Notes: generated by a model from the letters alone, not told the origin. A DNA stretch of 64,000 nt from Sphingomonas donggukensis (GCF_023674425.1 NZ_CP098401.1:62001-126000); one strand, 5' to 3'; shown: positions 20,988-30,361, counted from the first letter of the stretch. Numbers and translations: made by a program.

Positions 20988-22234
20988 TTGGCCGGGCGCC
21001 CGAACGCGCGGTCGAGGCGGCGCATCGCCGGCGTCACCGTGACGCCGTGGACCAGGATCGACAGCAATACCACCAACGCTACGATCCCCCACAGGCGCGC
21101 CGGCGTCTCGAACCCGGCGTGGTTCAGGGCATAGGCCAGGTAATAGATCGATCCCAGCCCGCGAATCCCGAAGATCGCGACGACCGCCCGCTCGCCCGCC
21201 GGACGACCGCTGCCGATCAGCGCGAGCCAGCCGACGACCGGGCGCACCAGCAGTAGCGCGACGACGGCGAACACGACGTCGCGCCACCCGATCGCGCCAA
21301 GCAGCCCCGCGGCGGTCAGCATCGCGCCGAACCCGACCAGCAGCACCATCATCAGCAGGCGTTCGAATTCGTCGGCGAAATCGTGGAGCTTCTGGTTGAA
21401 ATCATGCCCCTCGGCCATGCGGCGCAGGGTGAGCCCGGCGACGAACACCGCGACGAAACCGTAGCCGTGGAGCAATTCGGTCGCGCCATAGGTGGCAAGC
21501 GTGCCGCCGAGCGCGACGAAGCCGTCGCCGGTGCGGGCAAGGTCGGTCTTGCCGGGGACGTGGTAGATCACCCAGCCGAGCAGCCGCCCGCAGGCGACGC
21601 CCGCGACCAGCCCGACGGTGATGCGGATCGCAACCGCGTCGATCGCCCATTCGGTGAGCGCCGCACCGGTCGCGCCCGCGGTCGCGAGGGCGATGGCGAG
21701 GTGGATGAAGGGGAAGGCAGCCGAATCGTTCAGCCCCGCCTCCGACGTCAGCGCGAAGCGGGCCTCGTCGTCCTGGTCGGTGGTCGGATCCTCGATCTGC
21801 ACGTCACTCGCCAGCACCGGGTCCGTCGGCGCGAGCGCGGCGGCGAGCAGCAACGCGGTCGCCCAGCCGAAGCCGAGCAGGGTGTGGCCGAGCAGCGCAA
21901 AGACGACGATCGTCAGCGGCATGGCGATGCCGAGCAGCCGCCACGTCATCTGCCAGCATCGGAAGCCGAACGGGCGGCTGATCTTCAGACCCGCCCCCAT
22001 CAGCGAGACGATGACGACGAGTTCGGCCAGCTTCTCGACCGCGGTCGGTGCCTCGACCGGGTTGGGGATCAGCGCCCCGACAGGCGGCCACAGCGCGACT
22101 GCCGCACCGATGGCGACGCACACGATCGGCAGCGACAGCGGCAGCTTGCGGATGACGAGCGGCAACCAGGCGACGAGCAGGATCAGCGCGCCGCCACCCA
22201 GCAGCGCGGGGATATACAATGATTCGAGGGTCAT
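20984..22234 (-). CDS. Cation:proton antiporter (CPA1-type)
   Basis: A 416-residue membrane protein with about 12 segments, of the Na+/H+ exchanger domain family. The ion-site region LAPTDPVLASDVQ near residue 133 and EAGLNDSAAFPFI near 163 contain the paired acidic residues characteristic of CPA1 exchangers. ATG 22234 was chosen because homology and the first membrane helix follow. It lies just downstream of polA on the same strand (13 nt after the polA stop) and overlaps the flippase gene by 4 nt. Confidence 0.9.
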   Translation of the reverse strand: MTLESLYIPALLGGGALILLVAWLPLVIRKLPLSLPIVCVAIGAAVALWPPVGALIPNPVEAPTAVEKLAELVVIVSLMGAGLKISRPFGFRCWQMTWRLLGIAMPLTIVVFALLGHTLLGFGWATALLLAAALAPTDPVLASDVQIEDPTTDQDDEARFALTSEAGLNDSAAFPFIHLAIALATAGATGAALTEWAIDAVAIRITVGLVAGVACGRLLGWVIYHVPGKTDLARTGDGFVALGGTLATYGATELLHGYGFVAVFVAGLTLRRMAEGHDFNQKLHDFADEFERLLMMVLLVGFGAMLTAAGLLGAIGWRDVVFAVVALLLVRPVVGWLALIGSGRPAGERAVVAIFGIRGLGSIYYLAYALNHAGFETPARLWGIVALVVLLSILVHGVTVTPAMRRLDRAFGRPAK

Positions 22235-22247
22235 GCGGCAATACGGG

Positions 22248-25013
22248 TCAATGCGCGGCGCCCCAGCTCTTGCCGGTGCCGACGTCGACACCCAGGGGTA
22301 CGGAAAGCGTGACGGCGGGTTCTGCGGCGGTCGCCATCACGTGGCGGATGACCTCGGTCGCCCGGGTCACGTCGCCCTCTGGCAGTTCGAACACCAGTTC
22401 GTCGTGAACCTGCATCAGCATGCGTGTATCGGGCAGGCCGGCCGCGGCGAGCGCCGGGCCCATCCGCGCCATCGCGCGTTTGATAATGTCGGCGGACGTG
22501 CCCTGGATCGGGGCGTTGATCGCGGCGCGTTCGCTGCCGGCGCGTTCGTTGGGATTGGGGGACTTGAGCCGCGGGAAATGCGTCTTCCGCCCGAACAGGG
22601 TCTCGGTATAGCCGCGCGCCTTCGCCTCGGTCAGCGTGTCGGCGATGTAGCGGTTGATGCCGGGGAACCGCTCGAAATAGCGGTCGATCATGCCCTGCGC
22701 CTCGTCGGCGCTGACGTCCAGCCGCCCGGCGAGGCCCCAGCGGCTGATTCCGTAGAGGATTGCGAAGTTGATCGTCTTGGCACGCCCGCGGGTGTCGCGA
22801 TTGACCTCCCCGAACAATTCCTGCGCGGTCATGTTGTGGATGTCGTCGCCGCGCGCGAATGCGTCGCGCAGCTGCGGCACGTCGGCGATGTGCGCGGCCA
22901 GGCGCAATTCGATCTGCGAATAGTCGGCGGCGAGGATGACGTTGCCGGGCTCGGCGACGAAGGCGTCACGGATCTGGCGCCCGATCTCGGTGCGGATCGG
23001 GATGTTCTGGAGGTTGGGGTCGGTGGAGGACAGCCGCCCGGTCTGCGCGCCGGTCAGGCTGTAGCTTGTGTGGACGCGGCCGGTAGCCGGGTTGATCTGC
23101 GCCTGGAGCGCGTCGGTATAGGTCGATTTCAGCTTCGACAGCTGGCGCCATTCCAGCACCTTCGCCACCATCTCGCGGCCCGGAGAATCCTTGTCGGCGG
23201 CGATCCGCTCCAGCTCGTTGACGTCGGTCGAATAGACCCCCGACTTGCCCTTGCGCCCGCCCTTGATCCCCATCTTGTCGAACAGCACGTCGCCCAGCTG
23301 CTTGGGGCTGCCGATGGTGAACTTGAACCCGGCGATAGCGTGGACCTGTTCCTCCAGCGCGGCGATCTGGTGGGCGAAGTCGGTCGACAGGCGGGCGAGC
23401 AGATCGGGATCGACCTTGACCCCCGCCGACTCCATGCCGGCGATGACCGCGGGGAGCGGGCGGTCGACCATCTCGTACACGCGCGTCCCGCCCTCGAACG
23501 TCAGCCGCGGTTTCAGCCGTCGCCACAGGCGCAGCGTCACGTCGGCATCCTCGGCAGCGTAACGGGTCGCCGATTTCAGGTCGATCTCGCCGAAGCCGAG
23601 CTGTTTCTTGCCGGTGCCGACGACGTCCTTGTACGCGATGCAGCTGTGCGCGAGGTGGGTGGCGGCGAGTTCGTCCATGCCGTGGCCGTGCAGCCCGGCG
23701 TCGAGATCGAAGCTCATCACGATCGTGTCGTCATAGGGGGCGACCGCGATGCCTAAACGCCCGAGCACGATCATGTCGTATTTCAGATTGTGCCCGATCT
23801 TTAGGACGCTGGGGTCTTCGAACAGCTCCTTCAGCTTCGCGACGACGACGGCTCGGTCGATCTGCTCGGGCCGTTCGGCGAACATGTCCGACCCGCCATG
23901 GCCGACGGGAATGTAGCAGGCGAGATTGGGGTGCAGCGCCAAGCTGACTCCGACGAGATCGGCGCGGGTGGCATCGAGGCCGGTCGTCTCGGTATCGATC
24001 GCGACGAAGCCCTGGTGGCGGGCGATCTGGATCCAGTGATCGAGCCGCGCGGCGTCCGTCACCGTCTCATAGGCGTCGTGGTCGCAGGGCGGATCGGCCT
24101 CCGCCTCCGGTGCGCCCGGAACGGCGGGGGTCGCGACCGGTGCGTCGGCGACCGCGGACAGTTTTGCCAGCAGCGACTTGAACCCGTGATGTTCGAGGAA
24201 GGCGCGCAAGGGGGCGTCGGGTATCCCCTGCAGCTCCATCTCCTCCAGCGCATGGGGCAGCGGCACGTCGCAGGCGAGCGTCACCAGCTTGCGCGACAGC
24301 CGCGCCATGTCGGCATGTTCGATCAGATTGTCGCGCAGCTTGCCCTTCTTCATGTCGGGCGCAGCGGCGAGCACGCCCTCGACGTCGCCATGCTCAAGGA
24401 TCAGCTTGGCCGCCGTCTTGGGGCCGACGCCGGGCACGCCGGGGACATTGTCCACGCTGTCGCCCATCAAGGCCAGCACCTCGCCCAGTTTCGCGGGCTC
24501 GACCCCGAATTTCTCGATCACCGCCTCGCGCCCGAGGCGGCGGTTGTTCATCGTGTCGTACAGGTCGAGGCTACCGTCCTCGACCAGTTGCATCAGATCC
24601 TTGTCCGAACTGACGATCGTCACCTGCCACCCCTGCGCCAGCGCCGCCTTGGCGTAGCTGGCGATCAGATCGTCGGCCTCCCACCCTTCCTCGTCGATGC
24701 ACGGCAGCGAAAAGGCGCGAGTGGCGTCGCGGATCATCGGGAACTGGGGGACGAGGTCCTCGGGCGGCGGCGGGCGGTGCGCCTTGTACTGGTCGTACAT
24801 CTCGTTGCGGAACGACTTCGACGATTTGTCGAGCACAACCGCCATGTGCGTAGGGCCATCGGCGGTGTGGAGCTCGTCCACCAGCTTCCACAACATCGTC
24901 GTATAGCCATAGACGGCACCCACCGGCTCGCCATGCTTGTTGGTGAGCGGCGGCAGGCGGTGATAGGCGCGGAAGATATAGCCGGAGCCGTCGACGAGGT
25001 AGAGGTGGGGCAT
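22248..25013 (-). CDS. polA: DNA polymerase I
   Basis: Processes Okazaki fragments and fills repair gaps. The 921-residue protein has all three domains: 5'-nuclease at about 1-290 (LYLVDGSGYIFRAYH, GDSVDNVPGVPGVGPKTA), 3'-5' exonuclease at about 340-530 with an intact DTETTGLD and HNLKYD, and YAAEDADVTLRLW, and polymerase at about 540-921 with motif A DYSQIELR, motif B RGRAKTINFAILYG and motif C QVHDELVFE. Proofreading residues are therefore present. ATG 25013 is where homology begins. It is divergent from the SRAP gene. Confidence 0.98.
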   Translation of the reverse strand: MPHLYLVDGSGYIFRAYHRLPPLTNKHGEPVGAVYGYTTMLWKLVDELHTADGPTHMAVVLDKSSKSFRNEMYDQYKAHRPPPPEDLVPQFPMIRDATRAFSLPCIDEEGWEADDLIASYAKAALAQGWQVTIVSSDKDLMQLVEDGSLDLYDTMNNRRLGREAVIEKFGVEPAKLGEVLALMGDSVDNVPGVPGVGPKTAAKLILEHGDVEGVLAAAPDMKKGKLRDNLIEHADMARLSRKLVTLACDVPLPHALEEMELQGIPDAPLRAFLEHHGFKSLLAKLSAVADAPVATPAVPGAPEAEADPPCDHDAYETVTDAARLDHWIQIARHQGFVAIDTETTGLDATRADLVGVSLALHPNLACYIPVGHGGSDMFAERPEQIDRAVVVAKLKELFEDPSVLKIGHNLKYDMIVLGRLGIAVAPYDDTIVMSFDLDAGLHGHGMDELAATHLAHSCIAYKDVVGTGKKQLGFGEIDLKSATRYAAEDADVTLRLWRRLKPRLTFEGGTRVYEMVDRPLPAVIAGMESAGVKVDPDLLARLSTDFAHQIAALEEQVHAIAGFKFTIGSPKQLGDVLFDKMGIKGGRKGKSGVYSTDVNELERIAADKDSPGREMVAKVLEWRQLSKLKSTYTDALQAQINPATGRVHTSYSLTGAQTGRLSSTDPNLQNIPIRTEIGRQIRDAFVAEPGNVILAADYSQIELRLAAHIADVPQLRDAFARGDDIHNMTAQELFGEVNRDTRGRAKTINFAILYGISRWGLAGRLDVSADEAQGMIDRYFERFPGINRYIADTLTEAKARGYTETLFGRKTHFPRLKSPNPNERAGSERAAINAPIQGTSADIIKRAMARMGPALAAAGLPDTRMLMQVHDELVFELPEGDVTRATEVIRHVMATAAEPAVTLSVPLGVDVGTGKSWGAAH

Positions 25014-25048
25014 GCCGCCCGCGATAGCAGGGGGCGGGGCAGGCTCAA
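25014..25048 (-). promoter_or_regulatory. Candidate polA promoter with very short leader
   Basis: TTGAGC (25043-25048), a 16-nt spacer and TATCGC (25021-25026) lie so that the -10 box ends only 7 nt before the polA ATG. There is no Shine-Dalgarno in between, so a leaderless transcript is implied. Match to consensus is partial. Confidence 0.35.
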
Positions 25049-25086
25049 ACCCCGTGCGGGTATGGGCGGAACGGGAGACGACAGCG

Positions 25087-25686
25087 ATGTGCAACGAACA
25101 GGCGAACCGCGTCGCCGCCGGGCTGATCCGCGACGACCTCCACGATCTGCGCATCCCGCTGCATTTCCCCGACGGCATGCCGAACCTGGAACCGCGCGCC
25201 AGCATCCGCATCACCGATCGCAACGCCATCCTGCGCGCCGCGGGTGAGGGCGGCGCGGAACTGGTCGTGCGGCGGTGGAGCTGGCCGGGTGCGCACGGCA
25301 AGCCGGTGTATAATTTCCGCTCGGAGGGGCGGCGGTTCGCCAGCCACCGCTGCCTGATCGTCGCCGACGCCTTCTATGAATTCACCGATCCGCCCGCCGA
25401 TCCGGCGCTTCCGAAGAAGGGGCGGCGCAAGGACAAGTGGGCGTTCACCAAGGCGGGGGAAGCGTGGTTCGCGATCGCCGGCATCTGGCGTGCGCATGCC
25501 GAGGTCGGGGAGGCGTACACCATGCTGACCTGCGAGCCCGGACCCGATGTCGCGCCATACCACAGCCGTCAGGTGGTGGTGATCGAGCGGCGCGACTGGG
25601 GGGCGTGGCTCGATCCTGCCACGCCAACCCCCGAAAGCCTGTTGCAGCCGTCGCCGGCAGGGATGTTCGACGTCGCCCGCGCCTAA
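25087..25686 (+). CDS. SRAP family (YedK/HMCES-like) abasic-site DNA-protein crosslink protein
   Basis: A 199-residue SOS-response-associated peptidase-fold protein. Proteins of this family shield abasic sites in single-stranded DNA by a thiazolidine bond through Cys2 after removal of Met1. The key residues can be placed: Cys2, Asn76 (YNFRSE instead of the usual NARSE), Glu98 (YEF) and His159 (YHSRQ). It is a divergent member, slightly short, beginning MCNEQ rather than MCGR. It is head-to-head with polA (73 nt apart), and its stop overlaps that of the convergent beta-lactamase-fold gene by a few bases. No alphaproteobacterial SOS box (GTTC-N7-GTTC) is visible upstream. Confidence 0.85.
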   Translation: MCNEQANRVAAGLIRDDLHDLRIPLHFPDGMPNLEPRASIRITDRNAILRAAGEGGAELVVRRWSWPGAHGKPVYNFRSEGRRFASHRCLIVADAFYEFTDPPADPALPKKGRRKDKWAFTKAGEAWFAIAGIWRAHAEVGEAYTMLTCEPGPDVAPYHSRQVVVIERRDWGAWLDPATPTPESLLQPSPAGMFDVARA

Positions 25687-26807
25687 CGGTCGGCGTAGCT
25701 CGCCGTGCTGCGGTGGTTGGCGACGACCTGCGCCACCACGCCCTGCATCAGCAACTGTCGTTGCTGGATCGGGCGGCGGGTGTCGCCGATCATGATGGCG
25801 AGCGCGTAGCTGCGGCCATCGGGCGCGATCAGGAAGCCGACGTCGTTGTAGCCGGCGGTGCGGCCGAGCAAATCCTGGCCGGTGCCGGTCTTGTGCCCGA
25901 AGCTCCACCCCGGGGGCACGGCGCCGCGCATCCGGTACTTGCCGGTTTTCGACGATTCCATCGTGCGCATCAGATAGTCGGTCGAGGTCGGGGACAGGAT
26001 CATCCCCTTCTTCAGCCGCGCCAATGCCGAGGCGATCGCGGACGGCGAGGCGCCGTCGGGCGGATCGCTGACATAGCTCTGGTAGGCGGTCTGGCGCACC
26101 TCGGCGGGCAGGCGGGCGCGTGCCGCCTCGAAGGCGCGACCCATCGCCATGTCCTGGCGCCAGGTGAGCCCGGCGGTCTTCGACTGGAGCAGGCGCTCGC
26201 CCGGGCCGAAGCGGATGTTGCCCAGGCTCTTCTTCGTGATGAATGCGCGCACCGCGGTCGGCCCGCCGACGGTGCGCAGCAGGCTGTCGTTGGCGGTGTT
26301 GTCGCTCTGCGTCATCGCGCGATTGAGCAGGTCGCGGACGGTCGTGTTATACACCCCGTCCTTCGCGACCAGCGAGGCGACCGGCTGGTGGAACAACGTC
26401 AGGTCGGTCGGGCGGATCGTCACCGGCGAATCGAGCGTCAGGCGCCCGCTGTCGATCTGGTCGAGGACCGTCATCGCCACCCACAGCTTCGACACGCTCT
26501 GCTGCGGCATGCGCCGGTCGGCATCGACGCTGTCGATCGCCCAGCCGTCGTCGATCGAGCGCACCGCGACGCCGGCGAGCCCGTCGAACTGGTCGCGCAG
26601 CGCGTTGATCCCGGCCTGGAGTGCCGCGGGTGCCGGCGTGCGCGGCGCCGCCTGCGGCACCGGCAGCAGCGACTGGTAGGTCGGCTGCGGCAACAGGTTC
26701 TGCTGCGCTACCGACGTGTGCACGCCCGCGCCGATCAGCGCGAGCGGGGCGAGCCCGGCCAGCGTGATGCTGCGTTGGCGGGTGGAGAAACTCGAAAGGA
26801 AACTCAC
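25683..26807 (-). CDS. Class A beta-lactamase-fold serine hydrolase
   Basis: A 374-residue secreted protein with a hydrophobic leader (residues 12-35, ending SVAQ) and a Pro-rich linker. The penicillin-binding motifs are complete: Ser104-Val-Ser-Lys107, SDN at 168-170 and HKTGTG with Lys306. The omega-loop FGPGERLLQS aligns Glu204 with the deacylating Glu166 of TEM, with Gln in place of Asn170, followed by an insertion and DPPDGASP. It could hydrolyse beta-lactams or be a related peptidase. The GTG at 26807 gives the best leader; ribosome site is weak. No LysR/AmpR-type regulator is adjacent. Confidence 0.82.
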   Translation of the reverse strand: MSFLSSFSTRQRSITLAGLAPLALIGAGVHTSVAQQNLLPQPTYQSLLPVPQAAPRTPAPAALQAGINALRDQFDGLAGVAVRSIDDGWAIDSVDADRRMPQQSVSKLWVAMTVLDQIDSGRLTLDSPVTIRPTDLTLFHQPVASLVAKDGVYNTTVRDLLNRAMTQSDNTANDSLLRTVGGPTAVRAFITKKSLGNIRFGPGERLLQSKTAGLTWRQDMAMGRAFEAARARLPAEVRQTAYQSYVSDPPDGASPSAIASALARLKKGMILSPTSTDYLMRTMESSKTGKYRMRGAVPPGWSFGHKTGTGQDLLGRTAGYNDVGFLIAPDGRSYALAIMIGDTRRPIQQRQLLMQGVVAQVVANHRSTASYADR

Positions 26808-26925
26808 TGGTTCGAAATGCCCTTGCCCCGTGGTGTGATGTGGCCGCGCCGCCCGCCACCGGGCAACCCGTTGCCGCAACCCATTGCGACGAAACGACTC
26901 ATGGTAGCGGTGGAAAGGTGAACGG

Positions 26926-28512
26926 CTACGGAACGAGCACGGTATCGACGGGCTCCGCCAGCGTTTCGGGATAGTCGAGCGTGTAATGCAGTCCGCGCGA
27001 CTCGTGCCGGTGCAGCGCCGATCGCACGATCAGGTCGGCCGCCTGCAGCAGGTTGCGCAGCTCGATCAGGTCGGGGGTGACGCGGAAATGGCCGTAATAG
27101 TCGGCGACCTCCTCGTTCAGCATCTTGATGCGGTGGGCGGCGCGCTCCAGCCGCTTGGTGGTGCGGACGATGCCGACGTAATTCCACATGAACCGGCGGA
27201 TTTCGGTCCAGTTCTGCTTGATGACGACTTCCTCGTCCGAATCGGTGACGCGGCTTTCGTCCCACGCGCGCACCGGCGGGGCGGGCGGCAGTTCGTCGAA
27301 GCGCGCCGTGATCGCCTTGGCCGCGCTGTCGCCGAACACGAAGCATTCGAGCAGCGAATTGGAGGCGAGGCGGTTGGCGCCGTGCAAGCCCGACTGGGTG
27401 CATTCGCCCGCGGCATAGAGGCCGGGCAGGTCGGTGCGCCCGTCGCGGTCGATGACGATGCCGCCGCAGGTATAGTGCTGGGCGGGGACGACGGGGATCG
27501 GCTGCGTCGTCATGTCGATGCCGAGGCCGAGCAGCTTTTCGTGGATGTTGGGGAAATGCCCCTTCACAAACTCGGCGGGCATGTGGCTGATGTCGAGGTG
27601 GACATAGTCGAGGCCGTACCGCTTGATCTCCGCATCGATCGCGCGGGCGACGACGTCGCGCGGGGCGAGTTCGGCACGGGGATCGACGTCGGTCATGAAG
27701 CGGTGGCCGGTATTCGGGTTCTTCAACTGCCCGCCCTCGCCGCGCACAGCCTCGGTAATCAGGAAGTTCTTGACCTCCAGATTGTAGAGGCAGGTCGGGT
27801 GGAACTGCATGAATTCCATGTTCGAGATGCGCGCGCCCGCCCGCCACGCCATCGCGATCCCGTCCCCGGTCGCGCCCCGCGGCGCGGTGGAGAATTGGTA
27901 GGTGCGGCCCGCTCCCCCCGTCGCGAGGATGGTGGCGCGGGCGGTATAGGTCTCGACCCGCCCGGTCCGGCGGTTGAAGGCGTACACGCCCCAGACGTTG
28001 CCCGCGCCCGAATAGCGTTCCTCATGCCGGCTGGTCGCCAGGTCGATCGCGACCATGTCGGGCACCATCGTGATGTTGGGATGCGCCTTCGCCGCCTTCA
28101 GCAGGGCCTCCTGCACCGCCCAGCCGGTCGCATCGGCGACATGGACGATGCGGCGGTGCGAATGCCCGCCCTCTCGCGTCAGATGCAGCGTGCCTTCCTC
28201 CTGCGCGAAGGGCACGCCCAATGCCTGCAACCGCGCGATCGCGGCGGGGGCGCCCTCCACCACGAATTCGACGATCGCGCGGTCGTTCAGACCGGCGCCG
28301 GCGACCATCGTGTCCTCGATATGGCTTTCGAACGTGTCGCCCGGCTCCAGCACCGCGGCGATTCCCCCCTGCGCCCAGGCGGTAGATCCTTCGTCGAACC
28401 CGCCCTTTGCCAGCACCGTGACGCGGTGGCTTTCGGCAAGGTTGAGCGCGGCGGTGAGCCCGGCGGCGCCGGAGCCGATGACGAGGACGTCGGTGTTGTT
28501 GGGATCGGTCAT
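26926..28512 (-). CDS. nadB: L-aspartate oxidase
   Basis: FAD enzyme that oxidises L-aspartate to iminoaspartate, first step of de novo NAD synthesis. The 528-residue protein has DVLVIGSGAAGLTAALNLA at the N-terminus, GGIAAVL near residue 49, HSHRRIVHVADATG near 117, the active-site HPTCLYN near 245 and HGANRLASNSLLE near 365. It is a close relative of SdhA, but ESRGLHYTLDYP and the absence of the covalent-FAD SHT histidine support aspartate oxidase. nadA and nadC are not in the window. Confidence 0.95.
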   Translation of the reverse strand: MTDPNNTDVLVIGSGAAGLTAALNLAESHRVTVLAKGGFDEGSTAWAQGGIAAVLEPGDTFESHIEDTMVAGAGLNDRAIVEFVVEGAPAAIARLQALGVPFAQEEGTLHLTREGGHSHRRIVHVADATGWAVQEALLKAAKAHPNITMVPDMVAIDLATSRHEERYSGAGNVWGVYAFNRRTGRVETYTARATILATGGAGRTYQFSTAPRGATGDGIAMAWRAGARISNMEFMQFHPTCLYNLEVKNFLITEAVRGEGGQLKNPNTGHRFMTDVDPRAELAPRDVVARAIDAEIKRYGLDYVHLDISHMPAEFVKGHFPNIHEKLLGLGIDMTTQPIPVVPAQHYTCGGIVIDRDGRTDLPGLYAAGECTQSGLHGANRLASNSLLECFVFGDSAAKAITARFDELPPAPPVRAWDESRVTDSDEEVVIKQNWTEIRRFMWNYVGIVRTTKRLERAAHRIKMLNEEVADYYGHFRVTPDLIELRNLLQAADLIVRSALHRHESRGLHYTLDYPETLAEPVDTVLVP

Positions 28513-28642
28513 GCCCCGCGGTCTGCCACGGTCGCCGCGCCGGGGACAGGGGGGGTGCGACACATATCGCCTACGGAACAATTCGGGCGGCGAGGGTTTG
28601 TGTCCCTTGGCTTTCCGGCCTTTCAGAACAGGGATATCCCAC

Positions 28643-28912
28643 ATGAAGAAGATTTTAGCTCTTGGCCTCGCGGCCGGCCTGGTGTCGCTCGCAGCGTGCA
28701 ACAACACCCCGCGCGAGCAGGCCGCCGACAATATCGAGGCGAACACCGAAGCGGTCGCCGACAACCTCGAGGACATGGCCGACGACGCCACCACGACGGC
28801 TGCGGAGAACAACCTCGAGAACCAGGCGGACGCGGTCCGCGCGACCGGCCAGAACCAGGCCGAGGACATGCGCACCAACGATCCCGACACCAACCTGGCG
28901 AACGGAATGTAA
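28643..28912 (+). CDS. Small lipoprotein
   Basis: An 89-residue protein with a lipoprotein signal (MKKILALGLAAGLVSLAAC), so Cys19 would be acylated. The mature part is acidic and Asn/Ala-rich with helical repeats of the form ADNIEANTEAVADNLEDMADDA. AGGG lies 9 nt before the ATG. A clear intrinsic terminator follows at 28975. No function is known to me; similar small acidic lipoproteins are common in sphingomonads. Confidence 0.85.
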   Translation: MKKILALGLAAGLVSLAACNNTPREQAADNIEANTEAVADNLEDMADDATTTAAENNLENQADAVRATGQNQAEDMRTNDPDTNLANGM

Positions 28913-28974
28913 TTCGCGCACCCGCGCGTTTACCGAGACAGCCGAGCCGCTCCCAAGCACGGCTCGCGTTGGAG

Positions 28975-29004
28975 GGGCGTTCGAGGTGACTCGGACGCCC
29001 TTTT
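28975..29004 (+). terminator. Rho-independent terminator after the small lipoprotein gene
   Basis: GGGCGTTCGAG, loop GTGA, CTCGGACGCCC (11-bp stem with one G-T pair) followed by TTTT. It lies 63 nt after the lipoprotein stop. Confidence 0.85.
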
Positions 29005-29056
29005 CGTGGGTGGGGCTTCGTGGGCTAGGCTTATGCGGTTCCCACCGCACCCCATG

Positions 29057-29175
29057 CCGTTCGCTTCGAGTAGGGATCGAGCTTGTCGAGAGCCCGTATC
29101 GAGAAGCCTTCTCTTGGGGTACCCACCTCTCGATACGCCGTCTCGACAAGCTCGACGGCTACTCGAGGCGAACGG
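29057..29175. repeat. Palindromic repeat, type A (long form)
   Basis: Starts CCGTTCGCTTCGAGTAGGG and ends CTACTCGAGGCGAACGG, with nested CCGTATCGAGAAG and CTCTCGATACG blocks. It fills most of the 331-nt gene-free stretch 28913-29243 together with the preceding terminator; nothing else is visible there. Confidence 0.9.
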
Positions 29176-29243
29176 GTGAGGGGTAGAGGTCGGCCTAAAG
29201 TTGCGTCCGCCCGAGGCAGATCCTCAGCCCATCCCGCCCATTG

Positions 29244-30164
29244 CTACCCGTTCGACGCCCGCGTGAGGCTCAGGAACACGTCCTCCAGGTCCGGCTCCTT
29301 GGTCGATACGTCGACGATGCCGTAGCCGTCGCGCGTCACCGCGGCCAGGACTTCGCCGGCGTTGGCGACGTCCTTGCGATACGTGATGGTCAGTACCCGG
29401 CCCGCAGCCTCGACCTTTTCGAAACAGCTGGCCGCGGGGGCGGTGGACAGGTCGCGGTCGACGGTCACCTCGACCACCTTTTCCTGCGCGCGCCCGACCA
29501 GCTCCCGGGTCGGCTCGTTGGCGACCAGCCGACCGTGGTTGATGATGGCGATGCGGTCGCAGAGCTGCTCGGCTTCCTCGAGGTAATGGGTCGTCAGCAC
29601 CACCGTCACACCGCCGGCATTCAGTTCGCGGACATAGGCCCACAGCTGCTGGCGCAGTTCGATATCGACGCCCGCGGTCGGCTCGTCGAGAACGAGGACG
29701 GGCGGCGTGTGGACCAACGCCTTGGCGACCATCAGCCGGCGCTTCATGCCGCCCGACAGCGTGCGGGCATAGGCGTTCGCCTTGTCCTCCAGATGCACCG
29801 CGCGCAGCAGCTCGAGCGAGCGGCGCTTCGCCTTTGGAACGCCGTACAGTCCGGCCTGGATTTCCAGCGTCTCGATGGGGGTAAAGAACGGATCGAACAG
29901 GATTTCCTGGTTGACGATTCCTATCGCCGCCTTCGCGTTGCGGGGATGCGCGTCGATGTCGAACCCCCAGATCGACGCGGTGCCGCTGGTCTTGTTCACC
30001 AACCCGGCGAGGATGTTGATGAGCGTCGATTTCCCCGCGCCATTGGGGCCGAGCAGCCCGAAGATCTGCCCACGTGGCACGTCGAACGACACATCGTCGA
30101 GCGCGCGCTTGCCCCCGGCGTAGGTCTTGGAGAGGCCGGAGATGGCGATGGCGGCGTCGGTCAT
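29244..30164 (-). CDS. ABC transporter ATP-binding protein
   Basis: A 306-residue ATPase of the ABC-2 exporter type (CcmA/NodI-like). Walker A is GPNGAGKST near residue 39, the signature LSGGMKRR near 137, Walker B VLVLDEPTAGVD near 157 and the switch TTHYLEEAEQ. A C-terminal extension of about 80 residues ends LEDVFLSLT, typical of this class. No permease gene is next to it: the downstream side is a repeat and a gene on the other strand, so the partner must be elsewhere. Substrate unknown. Confidence 0.92.
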   Translation of the reverse strand: MTDAAIAISGLSKTYAGGKRALDDVSFDVPRGQIFGLLGPNGAGKSTLINILAGLVNKTSGTASIWGFDIDAHPRNAKAAIGIVNQEILFDPFFTPIETLEIQAGLYGVPKAKRRSLELLRAVHLEDKANAYARTLSGGMKRRLMVAKALVHTPPVLVLDEPTAGVDIELRQQLWAYVRELNAGGVTVVLTTHYLEEAEQLCDRIAIINHGRLVANEPTRELVGRAQEKVVEVTVDRDLSTAPAASCFEKVEAAGRVLTITYRKDVANAGEVLAAVTRDGYGIVDVSTKEPDLEDVFLSLTRASNG

Positions 30165-30196
30165 GGGGCGCGTGTAGGCCGGCGCGATGGCGATTC

Positions 30197-30329
30197 CAAT
30201 CCTCCCCGCACGCGGGGAGGTGGCATGCGCCTGCGTGACGGAGGGGGCGGGCCTCTGGACGCAGGGCCCGTGGCGGCCCCCTCCACCATGCTGCGCACGG
30301 TCCCCCTCCCCGCCGAGCGGGGAGGATTG
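30197..30329. repeat. GC-rich paired hairpin repeat, type C
   Basis: Begins CAATCCTCCCCGC-GCGGGGAGG and ends with the inverse CCTCCCCGC-GCGGGGAGGATTG; the centre holds GGCGGGCCTCTGG and GGAGGGGGC-type blocks also able to pair. A dispersed repeat located between divergent genes. Confidence 0.8.
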
Positions 30330-30361
30330 TTTCGCTCGACGGCGCACGCTAATCGCACCCC

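Noticed and set aside
25014..25086. LexA box between polA and the SRAP gene
   Set aside because: Only a single GAAC is found; the spaced pair GTTC-N7-GTTC is missing.
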